The translations under genes and the position numbers were made by a program. A stretch of 47,982 nt of DNA from Bifidobacterium miconis (GTDB lineage Bacteria; Actinomycetota; Actinomycetes; Actinomycetales; Bifidobacteriaceae): NCBI RefSeq assembly GCF_019331735.1, contig NZ_JAHBBH010000020.1:1-47982 (forward strand). The letters run 5' to 3'. Below the pieces are notes generated by a model. It did not search any database. It saw only the letters and a program-made list of their open reading frames with translations, and was not told where the DNA came from. Positions within the stretch are counted from its first letter, which is position 1. Each line of letters opens with the position of its first letter. This document shows, piece by piece, positions 7,744-16,671 of the stretch.

Positions 7744-8646
7744 TCACCGGGTGCGGGTGCGTTGCTTCGAGGGCGCCGTGCGGCGTTGGCCTTCGATGCG
7801 TTTGCCGGCCCGCGTGCGGATGTCGTTCAGGGTCTGCTGCTTGGTTTTGGGGCGTCGCACGCCGCCGTCCGGGGCGGGGATGTCCATGCGGTTCCAGTCC
7901 AGGCCCCGCGAGCGTGCGGTCAGGGATTCGATCGCGTCGGCGATGCGTCTGGCCTGGCCGGCCGGGTAGGTGAAGCGCACCGTGTCGTCGGCGACCCGTT
8001 GCGTGTGGTGGGGTATGTGGAGCCGGTCGAGCTGGTCGGTGATGATTGCGGCGTCACGGTCCCAGGGCACCGTGCGGAAGTCGAATCGGCCGTTCGATGG
8101 CGATTCGGCGTCGAAGGCGAGGCGCAGCGCGTCGTCGGATGGTTCGAGGAACGGGTTCGGCTCCTCCCGTTCCGGCATCGGCGTCGTCTCCGTGGGCGGC
8201 TGTGCGTGGTCGGTGTCACCGGGTTCGGGAATCGTGGCGGTCTCCTGTTGGGCGAGTTCCCGGTTGAGGCGTTCGACGATGCGTGAGACGACGTGGTTGA
8301 CCTCGTCGGCGTCCTTGCCTTGGAAGTGGAGGAAGGTGCGGCCGGTGTCGCGGTCGTGCTCGATGTGGAAGGTGATGCCGGCCTTTTTCAGGTCGTGTTC
8401 GAGCTGTCGGGCGTATCGTCCGGTGACTTCCTGCACGTTGATCGGCTCGCCGGTGCGGTGCAGGGTTTTGCCGTCCACCTTGCCGGTGGTCCTGATGCGC
8501 CGTAATGTCTCGCCGGTGGCATGCACGCCGATGCCGAGCAGGTGCAGCGCCTTGTCGAGCCCGTATTTGGTCACGTCGATGATGACGCGTGTGCCTTGTT
8601 CGCTGACGCGCATCATGAGTTCCTGCGCCTGGTCCTCGGCCGCCAT
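7744..8646 (-). CDS. DUF3801/PcfB-like relaxosome accessory protein
   Basis: 300 residues. The N-terminal half contains EQGTRVIIDVTKYGLDKAL, GKTLHRTGEPINVQEVTGRY, LKKAGITFHIEHDRDTGRTF and LHFQGKDADEVNHVVSRIVE. This is the order seen in DUF3801 proteins such as PcfB of pCF10, which contact the relaxase and the VirD4 ATPase. The second half is an additional domain (about 165-260: FDFRTVPWDRDAAIITDQL). It ends with the shared module TLNDIRTRAGKR and a basic tail (SKQRTRTR). The position between relaxase and coupling-protein genes fits the role. The family assignment is from pattern only. Confidence 0.65.
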   Translation of the reverse strand: MAAEDQAQELMMRVSEQGTRVIIDVTKYGLDKALHLLGIGVHATGETLRRIRTTGKVDGKTLHRTGEPINVQEVTGRYARQLEHDLKKAGITFHIEHDRDTGRTFLHFQGKDADEVNHVVSRIVERLNRELAQQETATIPEPGDTDHAQPPTETTPMPEREEPNPFLEPSDDALRLAFDAESPSNGRFDFRTVPWDRDAAIITDQLDRLHIPHHTQRVADDTVRFTYPAGQARRIADAIESLTARSRGLDWNRMDIPAPDGGVRRPKTKQQTLNDIRTRAGKRIEGQRRTAPSKQRTRTR

Positions 8647-8697
8647 AGGATTCTCCCGTCATCCGTCGTGGTTCGTTGCGTTCCAGCTTCCGCCGGC

Positions 8698-10149
8698 TCA
8701 CCGGTTCCTGCGGCGGACACGATGCCCGCCATCGCGGCGTTGCGCGCGCCGTGCGCCGTCGGAGCGTTCGTAGGTTGGCGTGGTGCGGGCGATGAGCCGG
8801 CGCAGGGCGAGGGCGTCGGAGGCCAGGCCACGGGTCTCCTGCTCCTCGATGGCGAGCTGGGCCTCCAGTCCCGTGGCGTCGGCTCCCTGATCATGGTTGT
8901 CGGCGATGAGCGCGATCAGGGCGCGCATGTGCTTCGCGTTGAGTTCGACGGAGTCGGTGAGTCGGCCGAGCGTCGCCAGCCGGCCGTCGCCTTCGTCGAT
9001 GACCTGGGCGAGCACCTTGAGCTCGCGCAGGCTGTCGGCGAGCCGGTCGCAGGCGATTGCCTGACGCAGCGCGCGCCCGTTCACGCCGGTCAGGTCCCGG
9101 CCGTCGAACCGTTGACGGCAGTAGTCCTCCAGTCGCAGCGTGGGCCGCGCGAACCATGCGTACAGGCCCTCGCAGTCCGTTGAACGTGCATAGCCGCCGT
9201 TCTCGTCGGTGAGCACCTGTCTGACGTCGTCGGACAGGTAGGCGTGCCAGATCCTTCCGTCACGCACGAGCCGGTCGCACGGTATGGACAGGCGCAGGCG
9301 TCCGTGCGTGCCGGGCACCCGAACGGTCACCGCCGTATCCGTCCGACGGGCGATCATGGCCTCGTGGAAGGTGATCTCGCTGAGCGTGCGCCGGTGGATC
9401 TTGCCCATGATGGCGAGCATGTTGTATGCCACGCCCAGTCGCCGGTCTCGGATTCCGCGGGTCTGCCCGCATGGCGTGTAGGTGATGCGTCCGCCGCGCA
9501 CGGTCGCGTTGACGCCGAGCGTCGCGAGTTCGCGGCGGAAGCCCGCGAAGTCATGGGCGTTCATGCAGGCCGTGTCGATGCTGGTGCGCAACCGGTCCTT
9601 GATGTTGCCGCCTCTGGCGCTCAGATGGAGTTCCCCGATCGACGGGGCCACGCGCCCGGACCGTTCCGGCATGAGGGTGTGCAGCCCGTATTCGCGGCAT
9701 AGCCGGTCGCTGATCTTCCGCCATTCGCCCAGGGTTCCTTTCCTCAGACGCAGGGCCTTGCCCGTGATCCGGTCTGCCGGGCAGATGAGGATGTGGTTGT
9801 GCATGTGGGATCTGTCGGTGTGGGTGGCAATCACGTAGTCGTGCGTGCCTCCGGTGATCTCCCGGACGAACCGTTCCCCGATCAGATGCGCCAATCGGGG
9901 CGTGACCTGGTCGGTGGGATCGAACGATTGGATCACGTGCAGCGCCAACACGGCCCCCTGCCGGCGTGAGCCGCCTTTCGTGGCGTCCAACGCACATTCG
10001 AAGCCTCGGGCGATGGACTCGGCGTCCGTGATGTCATCGCCGACGGTGGTCGAGGCCCACCGGTAGCCGTCGGTCTTGGCCGGGTTCGTCACGTAGGCGA
10101 TGCTGCGGGCAAGCGTGCTTTTGATCTTGCCGATCTTGACTACAGCCAT
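8698..10149 (-). CDS. MobP-type relaxase (mobilisation nuclease)
   Basis: 483 residues. Relaxases nick the transfer origin, stay attached to the 5' end and pilot the strand through the coupling protein. The N-terminal nuclease domain shows SIAYVTNPAKTDGYRW and LALHVIQSF. The metal-binding histidine cluster ATHTDRSHMHNHILI is typical of the Relaxase (PF03432) family. The C-terminal third is helical and charged and ends Arg-rich (RAQRRDGGHRVRRRNR). The start overlaps the MobC-like gene by 10 nt, the classic mobC-mobA arrangement. Confidence 0.93.
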   Translation of the reverse strand: MAVVKIGKIKSTLARSIAYVTNPAKTDGYRWASTTVGDDITDAESIARGFECALDATKGGSRRQGAVLALHVIQSFDPTDQVTPRLAHLIGERFVREITGGTHDYVIATHTDRSHMHNHILICPADRITGKALRLRKGTLGEWRKISDRLCREYGLHTLMPERSGRVAPSIGELHLSARGGNIKDRLRTSIDTACMNAHDFAGFRRELATLGVNATVRGGRITYTPCGQTRGIRDRRLGVAYNMLAIMGKIHRRTLSEITFHEAMIARRTDTAVTVRVPGTHGRLRLSIPCDRLVRDGRIWHAYLSDDVRQVLTDENGGYARSTDCEGLYAWFARPTLRLEDYCRQRFDGRDLTGVNGRALRQAIACDRLADSLRELKVLAQVIDEGDGRLATLGRLTDSVELNAKHMRALIALIADNHDQGADATGLEAQLAIEEQETRGLASDALALRRLIARTTPTYERSDGARRAQRRDGGHRVRRRNR

Positions 10150-10544
10150 TCGGGCACCCCTTTGGGGTCAACGTCGGTCTCCACCCGGATGCGCAGGCCC
10201 GCGACCAGCCGTTCCGCCTGGCGCAGCTCGTCGAACACGCGCGAGAGCATGGCCAGGTCCGTCTCCCGCGTGGTGTTCGCGTGACGGGCGATCTGGTTGA
10301 CGTTGTTGCCGATCCTCGCCAGTTGGGCGCTCACGTCATGCAGGTTCGCGGGCACGGTGATGTTGACGCGGTGGGCGCATCTGATCCTGTTGCGGGCGAA
10401 CGCCATCCATCCCACGGGCCTGAGCCCGGCCTGGATGCGCTGACGGTTCTCCACTTTGAGCGAGTCCGCCACCCACCGCCATTCCTCCTCGCTGAACGTG
10501 ACCGCCTTGCGGATCGTCCTGGAACGGTTGCCTTTCCAACCCAT
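10140..10544 (-). CDS. MobC-family relaxosome accessory protein
   Basis: 134 residues. The C-terminal segment AQLARIGNNVNQIARHANTT is the hallmark of the bacterial mobilisation protein MobC family. MobC binds next to the nick site and helps open oriT for the relaxase. The basic N-terminus (MGWKGNRSRTIRKAVTFSEE) with the following helix suggests a DNA-binding region. It is the first gene of the minus-strand transfer operon, with the inverted-repeat-rich candidate oriT directly upstream. It is preceded by GGAGGCGCCG. Confidence 0.87.
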   Translation of the reverse strand: MGWKGNRSRTIRKAVTFSEEEWRWVADSLKVENRQRIQAGLRPVGWMAFARNRIRCAHRVNITVPANLHDVSAQLARIGNNVNQIARHANTTRETDLAMLSRVFDELRQAERLVAGLRIRVETDVDPKGVPEWL

Positions 10545-10832
10545 CGGCGCCTCCTCATATCGGGTTCCACGGGTGTCCCGCGATCGGCCCCGAGCCTCGC
10601 GGGGCCGCGCCGGTGTACGTACACCGGCGATGCTTGCTACACACCAACCGCCCCTCCGGGGAGGGGATGGTTGCGCACCGGTCAGTTTCGCCTTGGCGCC
10701 ACGCCATGCGCGGCGGACTTCAGGTCACGTTTCGCATGCCGACGCCGGTTCCGTTTCGTGTCCGCCGGCATCATTGCCGGCGTCGTTCTACGATGCGGGG
10801 CAGTGAAGAACAATCACCGTGAGGAGACCGTC
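10545..10832. other. Candidate origin of transfer (oriT) and divergent promoter region
   Basis: This 288-bp gap separates the divergent mobC and 10833-11339 genes and contains three nested inverted repeats. These are CGGCCCCG/CGGGGCCG (about 10585-10607), a perfect 22-bp palindrome centred on GTGTACGTACAC (10608-10629), and CAACC-CCCCTCC/GGAGGGG-GGTTG (about 10645-10674). Between the last two lies GCTTGCTACACACC; its complement GGTGTGTAGCAAGC is a plausible nick region. Repeats immediately upstream of mobC-relaxase are where oriT normally lies. The exact nick cannot be assigned from sequence alone. Confidence 0.55.
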
Positions 10833-11339
10833 ATGGCGAAGCCGAGGGAACGCAACCGGGCGATGCGCGCCATCGCCGACAACGCATTGGATGCCGAGTT
10901 GGAGGCGCTTCGGCGCAAACGCGGCGAACTGTCGCGTTTGGGTATCCTGCTGGACGATATGCGCTGGGCCGCGGAACGATTCCGTGACGCCGCCCAATCG
11001 TTCTGCGACGACCATCACATGCCTCGTGCCCAGCTCGTGCGCACGCTCAGGATGGAGCCAAGGGAGACGGGCATGGCGTTCCATGCCGTCACGCCCGACT
11101 ACGGGCAGGCCAATCCCGCCGATAGTCACGGCGAAATCCATGATGGCGAGGATTTGTCCCTCGAATCCGACGGCCGACCGGCATCCGCCGTCGATACGCC
11201 GGAGATTGCCCTGACGGAAGACAACGCCGCAACGGCGAATGCGGCCGATGCCGGTGATGCCGGAGAATCCGGTTCGATTGGATTGGACCCGGAGGGATTG
11301 CGATTCGGTTTCCCGCGTCCTGGCGGCTACGCTGGATGA
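10833..11339 (+). CDS. Transfer-module hypothetical protein
   Basis: 168 residues from the ATG at 10833, preceded by GAGGAG at good spacing; longer reading upstream crosses the oriT repeats and was rejected. Residues 1-60 are predicted helical and charged (MRAIADNALDAELEALRRKR), possibly a coiled coil. The C-terminal half is acidic, Ala/Gly/Asp-rich and probably disordered. It is transcribed away from mobC, the first of two plus-strand genes. No family was recognised. The location beside oriT suggests a role in relaxosome or element control, which is a guess. Confidence 0.6.
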   Translation: MAKPRERNRAMRAIADNALDAELEALRRKRGELSRLGILLDDMRWAAERFRDAAQSFCDDHHMPRAQLVRTLRMEPRETGMAFHAVTPDYGQANPADSHGEIHDGEDLSLESDGRPASAVDTPEIALTEDNAATANAADAGDAGESGSIGLDPEGLRFGFPRPGGYAG

Positions 11340-11367
11340 CATTGGCTACATACGGGAGGTGGCGGCG

Positions 11368-11700
11368 ATGCCGATGCTGCTGGTGATGCTTGGCCTGTCG
11401 CTGGCGACGGGCGTGATACGCATGCTGATGCGTGGCGTGGCCTCGTGCCTTGCCCTGCTCGCGCACCCGTTGCGGCTCGTGGTGTTCCTCGCGAACTCCG
11501 TGTTCACGGCATTCGCCATGCTGTCGGGATTGCTCATGCTGGCGTTCCTGCTCATGCATTTCCTCGCCGGCTCGGACGCTCCGGCATTGGACGGCTCGTT
11601 CGCGTTGATCGTCGCCGCGTTTCTCACAGCCGTGCTTGCGAGCATGCTCATGGATTGGTGCGACGCGCGGCTCCGACGACGCTCCTCCCGCCACGGCTGA
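11368..11700 (+). CDS. Small membrane protein
   Basis: 110 residues from the ATG at 11368 after GGGAGGTGGCGGCG. Three hydrophobic segments are visible: MPMLLVMLGLSLATGVI, FAMLSGLLMLAFLLMHFLAG and FALIVAAFLTAVLASMLM, with a short basic tail (RLRRRSSRHG). It follows the previous plus-strand gene by 28 nt and ends just before a bidirectional terminator. No function was recognised. A small multi-span protein next to a transfer origin could be an entry-exclusion or pore accessory, but nothing in the sequence proves it. Confidence 0.6.
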   Translation: MPMLLVMLGLSLATGVIRMLMRGVASCLALLAHPLRLVVFLANSVFTAFAMLSGLLMLAFLLMHFLAGSDAPALDGSFALIVAAFLTAVLASMLMDWCDARLRRRSSRHG

Positions 11701-11770
11701 ACGTCACCCGCCGCCGCTTGGCTCCGAAGGCGCGGGCGCGCATGCGCCGTCACGTTTCGCCATTCGCGCC

Positions 11771-11810
11771 CGGACGGGGCGGAACCCGTATTCCGGTTCC
11801 GCCCCGTCCG
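11771..11810. terminator. Bidirectional terminator hairpin
   Basis: A 16-bp perfect stem (CGGACGGGGCGGAACC at 11771-11786 with its complement at 11795-11810) and an 8-nt loop lie between the convergent membrane-protein and parB-like genes. No strong T-run is present. Confidence 0.65.
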
Positions 11811-11814
11811 TCGC

Positions 11815-13377
11815 TTATTCGGCGTCGTCCGGCTCGCCGGATGCGTCGTCGGCTTGCGATGCCCCATCGTCGCCCGGTTCGCTGTCCTGCCCTATGCCGG
11901 TATCCCTGCCATTGTCGTCGTCATCGATTGGTACGAGAGAGCCGTTGAGGGCTTCGACTTCCGTGTCCGAGGTGCGGTAGCCGAATGTTTCCAACGCCTC
12001 GTACAACGGTGCGGCGTGTTCCGCGATGGTCGCCGCGTCACGCCACGTTTCCCAACTGACGCGCTCTTCGGCCAAGGCGTAGAGCAGTCCGAACGCGGCC
12101 CGTTGCGGGTCGCCGGCAATCATCGCGGTGACGGACTCGCGTAACGGGTCTTCGGCCTCGTCCTCCGGCTTTGCATCATCGGCGTCGCCGCCGCCCGCCG
12201 TGCCGATGCCGGTGATTTGCTCCCAGATTTCCTCGGCGTTGCTATTCCAATGGTCGAATCCCTCGGTGAGCGTATCGAGCGCGAATCTTGCGGACAGCAT
12301 GGCGACGGCTTTGCCGATGCCCTTCGGCTGGGATTTCAGTTCCATGAGATGCGTCACGAACGCGATGCGCAAATCACGGCTTGCCCGCGCGAACTCTTTG
12401 GCCGGTGCTGTCTCGCGTTCCTCGCGTTCCCGTTCCTCGCGCCAACGCGCCTCACGCGCCTCGCGGGCCGCGGTCTCAGCCTCCTCGTCCACGGTTTCGT
12501 ACAGGGCGATGCCGCGCGCCCATGACGCGCCTTCGGCCCGCACCCCCACGACGGGCGTGGCTCCGTCATGGGAGTCGCGCCATGCGTCGATGGCCTTGGC
12601 GATGTCGCCCGTGGTCAGCATCGTGGTGCGACGCAATCCCTTTGGCGAGTCATACCAGTTGTCCGTGTTCGGCTGTTCGTCGGCCGCATCGATGCCCATG
12701 CGTTTCAGCTCGGCTCGCGCCGTGTCGAGCCATTCGCGCCATGTTCGCTCCTGCCGGGCATGCTTGACGGCCATGTTCCAGTTCTTGCCGCCTGCCGCCT
12801 CGGCGAGCCGTTCCTGAAGGTCTGGATGCCGGTCGAAGTCGGCGATGGTCTCCCAGTCGTCGATGCTCAGCTGGGCTGTTCCGGCCTTGCTTCGCGCGTT
12901 CTCGCCGATGGCGGCTATCTTCAGGCGTCGGCGCACCAATGACGTGGAACGGCCGGTGCGTTGTGCCGCCTCGTCCACACCCACGCCCAAATCGAGAAGC
13001 CCCTGATAGCCGTCGGCCTCCTCGATGACGGTCAGGTCGGCGCGCTGGCTGTTCTCCACGAGCATGAGCTCGCGTTGCTCCCGTTCCGACAAATCGGCCA
13101 CCACGGCGGGCACCCGGCTCAATCCGGCGAGTTTGGCGGCGGCGAGGCGGCGATGCCCGATGACGAGCAGGTAGCGTCCCTGCGGCGTGGGAGTGACGAG
13201 CAGGTTCTGCCGGATGCCCTGCGCGCGTATCGAATCCGCGAGTTCCGACACATCGCCCACGTCGCGGCGCGGGTTCGCGGGGTTCGGGTCGATAAGTCCC
13301 ACGTCCAGCATGACGATGTTCGATTCCTCCATGTCTTCGTCGGTCGCTACGGGACGTTCGATGATTGCGATTTCCAT
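11815..13377 (-). CDS. ParB/Spo0J-family partition protein
   Basis: 520 residues from the ATG at 13377 (AAGGAGACAATC precedes it). Residues about 30-110 form the ParB N-terminal domain: LIDPNPANPRRDVGDVSELA, IGHRRLAAAKLAG, and ELMLVENSQRADLTVIEEA (box II-like). The helix-turn-helix DNA-binding region follows (GVDEAAQRTGRSTSLVRRRLK). The C-terminal half contains a highly charged Arg/Glu helix (about 335-355) and an acidic Asp-rich end. Mobile elements use such proteins for partition or as regulators. No ParA partner is visible, so a maintenance or regulatory role is as likely as true partition. Confidence 0.88.
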   Translation of the reverse strand: MEIAIIERPVATDEDMEESNIVMLDVGLIDPNPANPRRDVGDVSELADSIRAQGIRQNLLVTPTPQGRYLLVIGHRRLAAAKLAGLSRVPAVVADLSEREQRELMLVENSQRADLTVIEEADGYQGLLDLGVGVDEAAQRTGRSTSLVRRRLKIAAIGENARSKAGTAQLSIDDWETIADFDRHPDLQERLAEAAGGKNWNMAVKHARQERTWREWLDTARAELKRMGIDAADEQPNTDNWYDSPKGLRRTTMLTTGDIAKAIDAWRDSHDGATPVVGVRAEGASWARGIALYETVDEEAETAAREAREARWREEREREERETAPAKEFARASRDLRIAFVTHLMELKSQPKGIGKAVAMLSARFALDTLTEGFDHWNSNAEEIWEQITGIGTAGGGDADDAKPEDEAEDPLRESVTAMIAGDPQRAAFGLLYALAEERVSWETWRDAATIAEHAAPLYEALETFGYRTSDTEVEALNGSLVPIDDDDNGRDTGIGQDSEPGDDGASQADDASGEPDDAE

Positions 13378-13465
13378 GATTGTCTCCTTGAAAAAACGGA
13401 TGATTGGGGATCGGTGGGGACTTCCGGAATCGGAAGCCCCCACCAGATGAATCCACGGCCAACGC

Positions 13466-14089
13466 TCAGTGGCGGCGGCGTTCCGTCCACGCGGGGCGGA
13501 TGCCGTGTTCGCTGGCCGCGAGCACGAGGGATGCCAGCGAGCAGTCGTCGTCCAAGGCCAAGGCCTTGAGCGCGCGCACCGCGGCGGCGGTCGAACGGTC
13601 GGCCATCCACAGCAGGTACGCGCACGACGCCATCGGCTGTGCCTTGTATCCGTCCGGGGCGTCGGCCGTCACCGATTCCAGCAACGCCGTCGCGCGTTCC
13701 CCGCGTCGCGTGTCCGGCTGATAGGCGGCGTCCTTGAACGCCCGTGACAGTTCGCGCATGACCACGGCCGCCGACTCCATCGAATGCGGCTGGGCGTACA
13801 GCATGTGCAGTTCACCGCCGCCCATTTCGCGCAAAGATGCGAGTATCAGCGCGTCCCGCATGCTCAGGCACTCGGTCATCAGCACCGCCAGCGTGACGCG
13901 CTCCTCATGGGAGAAACCGCCCTCGTCGCGCGACAGCAGGCCGTTCCACCTGTCCATCAGGGGCGCGAACCACTTGTCGGCCGCTTCCGCCGGCCCAAGT
14001 TCACGCCGGTCCTGAAGGAACCCGTCGCGTACGCGCTTCGCCAGTCCGGTTCCCGCCGTGCGGGTGTCCACCATGTCGTTCATGTCCAT
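13466..14089 (-). CDS. DUF4192-like actinobacterial protein
   Basis: 207 residues from the ATG at 14089 (AAAGGACCG before it; longer reading upstream is GC-rich noise). The pattern in the C-terminal third, CAYLLWMADRSTAAAVRALK, then a short segment and LASLVLAASEHGIRPAW, matches DUF4192, a family common in actinobacteria and their plasmids, with unknown function. The earlier part is helical (RVTLAVLMTECLSMRDALIL). It is the first gene upstream of parB on the same strand with an 88-bp gap, so co-transcription is likely. Confidence 0.65.
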   Translation of the reverse strand: MDMNDMVDTRTAGTGLAKRVRDGFLQDRRELGPAEAADKWFAPLMDRWNGLLSRDEGGFSHEERVTLAVLMTECLSMRDALILASLREMGGGELHMLYAQPHSMESAAVVMRELSRAFKDAAYQPDTRRGERATALLESVTADAPDGYKAQPMASCAYLLWMADRSTAAAVRALKALALDDDCSLASLVLAASEHGIRPAWTERRRH

Positions 14090-14575
14090 CGGTCCTTTCC
14101 GTGTGGTTTCCATTTCGGACACCACCCGCCTGCCATGCGCGCAGGCGGAGAGACCGGAGGCGTGGACCGTGACGATCCGGGCCGTAGCGAAGACGGCATG
14201 CTGGTCCGCCGTCGCAGCGCAGGCACGGGAGCGGCGCGGGACACGGCGCAGGGAACGCAGACGGAGCGCATGGCATGCTGGTGGTGGCCGCAAACCCCTC
14301 GTCAGATTCCGCGCGGCCCACCGCCGCGAGCATGCGAGCGGCCAGACAACACGGTCATGCGCGCAGCGCATGGCCCGGGGCCGCGTTCCCGCGCCGATTG
14401 CGGAGAGTATGTCGAACAGCCCCGCCTGGAGCATTCTCTCCGCAAGCGGAGAGGGAAGTCCGCGATAAGTTACTGTCATCCGTAGATGTCAAACAGGAGC
14501 CCAGTCATGGACATGCGAGCCTCAAATCGTAGATAATGGGAAAGCTGTATTCTCGGACAACGAAGAAGGCGTAAG
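14090..14575. other. Gene-free boundary between transfer module and lasso cluster
   Basis: No convincing gene is seen. The stretch contains an 8-bp perfect stem with a 2-nt loop (CTCTCCGC/GCGGAGAG, 14436-14453), palindrome copy C (14474-14491) and a possible -10 box TAGATAAT (14530-14537) before the histidine kinase gene. Base composition drops noticeably after about 14460, suggesting the left edge of a separately acquired segment. Confidence 0.5.
14474..14491. promoter_or_regulatory. 18-bp palindrome, bacteriocin-region family (copy C)
   Basis: TGTCATCCGTAGATGTCA lies 84 nt upstream of the histidine kinase start. Like copy G before the Lcn972-like gene, it has a short form without extended hairpin arms and carries GATGTCA in its right half. 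It is a candidate operator for autoregulation of the two-component system. Confidence 0.5.
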
Positions 14576-15928
14576 GTGCAGGTTGCGAGGAACCATCTCA
14601 TTATGGGCTCACGCCGGGGTAAGTCATCAGATGGGAGACAAACGCTGGCCGTCACCCCGCGGGATCGATTGATCCTATGGCTTCGTCAGCTCAAAGGGGA
14701 ACGCCTGCTTCGTTTCACGACGACTCTGATCTGCATCGTTGGCACGATGGGCGTGCTGATCCGCGATTATGTGAAAGAGCGGATGGCAATCGGCACAGGA
14801 TATTCGTTTATCCGGTTCCTCAACGAGGGAGCGGGAATATGGTACTTCCTTATACTGCTAGTTTTGGGAGCCATAAACGTGACGTTAAGGTCCAGAAGCC
14901 CCGTGGCGTCGCTGGCCTTGGAATTCATTGAGCTCTCTCTGGGCGTCCTGTTCGGCGTTGGTCTGCACTCATACACGCAGGTCGCGCTTATCTTGGTGCT
15001 TTATCTGTGCATTCGGCTTCCTTTGTATGTTCAGGCCATGTGCGATCTGGCCATGATCTGCATGATCGCAATGCAATACATCTATCCCTCCTATCTGCAG
15101 CCTCAATATTTGGCGTTACTGTACTCCGTCGCTTTGGCCGGCATCGCATCCTCACTGTTGTCCATAGCGTGGGAACGGCGAACGTCGAATAGGCTGCTGT
15201 CCGAGGCACGGCGAAAGACCGCAATGCTGGCGGAGGAAAAGAATCGTACGGAACGGCGCCTTCGCATGGCCAACGAGCTGCATGACAGTGTCGGTCATGG
15301 ATTGACCTCGATTATCGCGTTATCGCAGGGAGGTGAGGACTGTATAAGGAATGGCGGCTATTCCGCTTCGCAACTGGCTGATGTCTTAGCAGAGATCACA
15401 TCGATTGCGAAGGACAGTCTGACCGATACGCGCCGTATACTAAAGGTCTTCAATGAGGAAGAATCGCAGCCGTCTTTGGAACAGGTCGGTCTTGAACCAG
15501 TGAATCAGGATGACATCCTGCGTTTACGGGATTGGGACGATATCAGACCCGTACTGGAACACATACGCTCAACCGGAATCATCGTCGTGTTCACCGAAAC
15601 GGGAAGACGCGTCGAGGATCCCCGCCGTTCGGATTTATGCTTCGCCGTCACTCGCGAGGCACTGACCAATGCTCTTCGGCACGGTATGGGACTAACCCGT
15701 ATTGCCGTTTCATGGAACCATTACCGTGATGGCGGAACGGCAATCACGATCCGCAATGATGGGCATGTCTCCGGACACGACACCGCCGGCAGGGCATCCG
15801 GTCAAAACAGGAAGCCGACTGGTGGAACCGGACTGCAGCGACTCTCCCAACGCCTGGCGAAAATGGGCGGAACCCTGTCCTATGGGCCATACGGCAATGG
15901 CTGGGCGGTCAAAGCACTAATCCCCTGA
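14576..15928 (+). CDS. DesK/NarX-type sensor histidine kinase of lasso cluster
   Basis: 450 residues from a GTG start; an ATG at 14603 (MGSRRGK, AGGAA upstream) is an equally good start. About five or six membrane spans lie between residues 45 and 200 (for example FTTTLICIVGTMGVLI and FLILLVLGAINVTL). A short coiled-coil linker leads to the HisKA_3 phosphoacceptor ANELHDSVGHGLTSII (His about 236). The ATPase domain shows TREALTNALRHG (N box) and GGTGLQRLSQRL (G box). It presumably senses an envelope or extracellular signal and phosphorylates the response regulator encoded 16 nt downstream. Its place at the head of the lasso cluster suggests control of bacteriocin production. Confidence 0.9.
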   Translation: MQVARNHLIMGSRRGKSSDGRQTLAVTPRDRLILWLRQLKGERLLRFTTTLICIVGTMGVLIRDYVKERMAIGTGYSFIRFLNEGAGIWYFLILLVLGAINVTLRSRSPVASLALEFIELSLGVLFGVGLHSYTQVALILVLYLCIRLPLYVQAMCDLAMICMIAMQYIYPSYLQPQYLALLYSVALAGIASSLLSIAWERRTSNRLLSEARRKTAMLAEEKNRTERRLRMANELHDSVGHGLTSIIALSQGGEDCIRNGGYSASQLADVLAEITSIAKDSLTDTRRILKVFNEEESQPSLEQVGLEPVNQDDILRLRDWDDIRPVLEHIRSTGIIVVFTETGRRVEDPRRSDLCFAVTREALTNALRHGMGLTRIAVSWNHYRDGGTAITIRNDGHVSGHDTAGRASGQNRKPTGGTGLQRLSQRLAKMGGTLSYGPYGNGWAVKALIP

Positions 15929-15944
15929 AAGAAACGGAAGAACC

Positions 15945-16652
15945 ATGAAGGATGCAAGAGACGACACCATCAAGGTCATGTTGGTCGATGACATGCGAGG
16001 GGCACGCACCGGTTTCATGATGATGCTGAGCAACGATCCAAACATCATCGTCAGCTCACAGGCCGTGGACGGCGCCCAAGCAATCGAGTTCCTACGGCAA
16101 TCACCGCAGCACCTGCCTGACGTGATTCTGATGGATGTACGCATGCCCGTCATGGACGGCATAGAGGCAACAGGCATCATCAAGGAGCAATTTCCCCAAA
16201 TCCGGATACTGATTTTGACCACATACGATGAGGACGATTACGCCTTCGACGGATTGGCGCGTGGGGCATCCGGATTCCTGCTCAAGGACGCGACCCCGAA
16301 ACAGCTACGTGACGCCGTACACGCCGTGCATAACGGAGATGCGGTATTGACACCGAGAATCACCGGTGAGGTGCTCAATCGCGGGGTTCGGCCCATATCG
16401 GACAACACCCGCATCAAGTTGCTGCGAAGCCTATTCGATGGACTTTCCAAGCGGGAACGTGAAGTTGCGGAACTCGTGGCGGCCGGCTTGTCCAATCAGG
16501 AAATCGCGGAGCGCCTATTCATCGAAACGACATCGGTGCGACGCACGGTAAGCCGTATATTGGCCAGAATGCACATGCGGGACCGAGTCCAAATCGCCAT
16601 AGCCTGGTATCAATCGGGGCTGGACCAAATAGCAGGCGGCAAACCAGCATAA
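15945..16652 (+). CDS. NarL/LuxR-family response regulator
   Basis: 235 residues. The receiver domain has the acidic pair LVDD (about 14-16), the phosphoacceptor in VILMDVRMPVMDG (Asp 64), and the conserved Thr and Lys (TTYDE, FLLKDATP). The C-terminal LuxR-type helix-turn-helix is LSKREREVAELVAAGLSNQE followed by IAERLFIETTSVRRTVSRIL. Such regulators bind 16-20 bp palindromes, and the TGTCATCTNNAGATGACA repeats before and after this gene are natural candidate targets. It is co-transcribed with the kinase and followed by a strong terminator. Confidence 0.92.
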   Translation: MKDARDDTIKVMLVDDMRGARTGFMMMLSNDPNIIVSSQAVDGAQAIEFLRQSPQHLPDVILMDVRMPVMDGIEATGIIKEQFPQIRILILTTYDEDDYAFDGLARGASGFLLKDATPKQLRDAVHAVHNGDAVLTPRITGEVLNRGVRPISDNTRIKLLRSLFDGLSKREREVAELVAAGLSNQEIAERLFIETTSVRRTVSRILARMHMRDRVQIAIAWYQSGLDQIAGGKPA

Positions 16653-16671
16653 AAATCATGATATTCATCTC

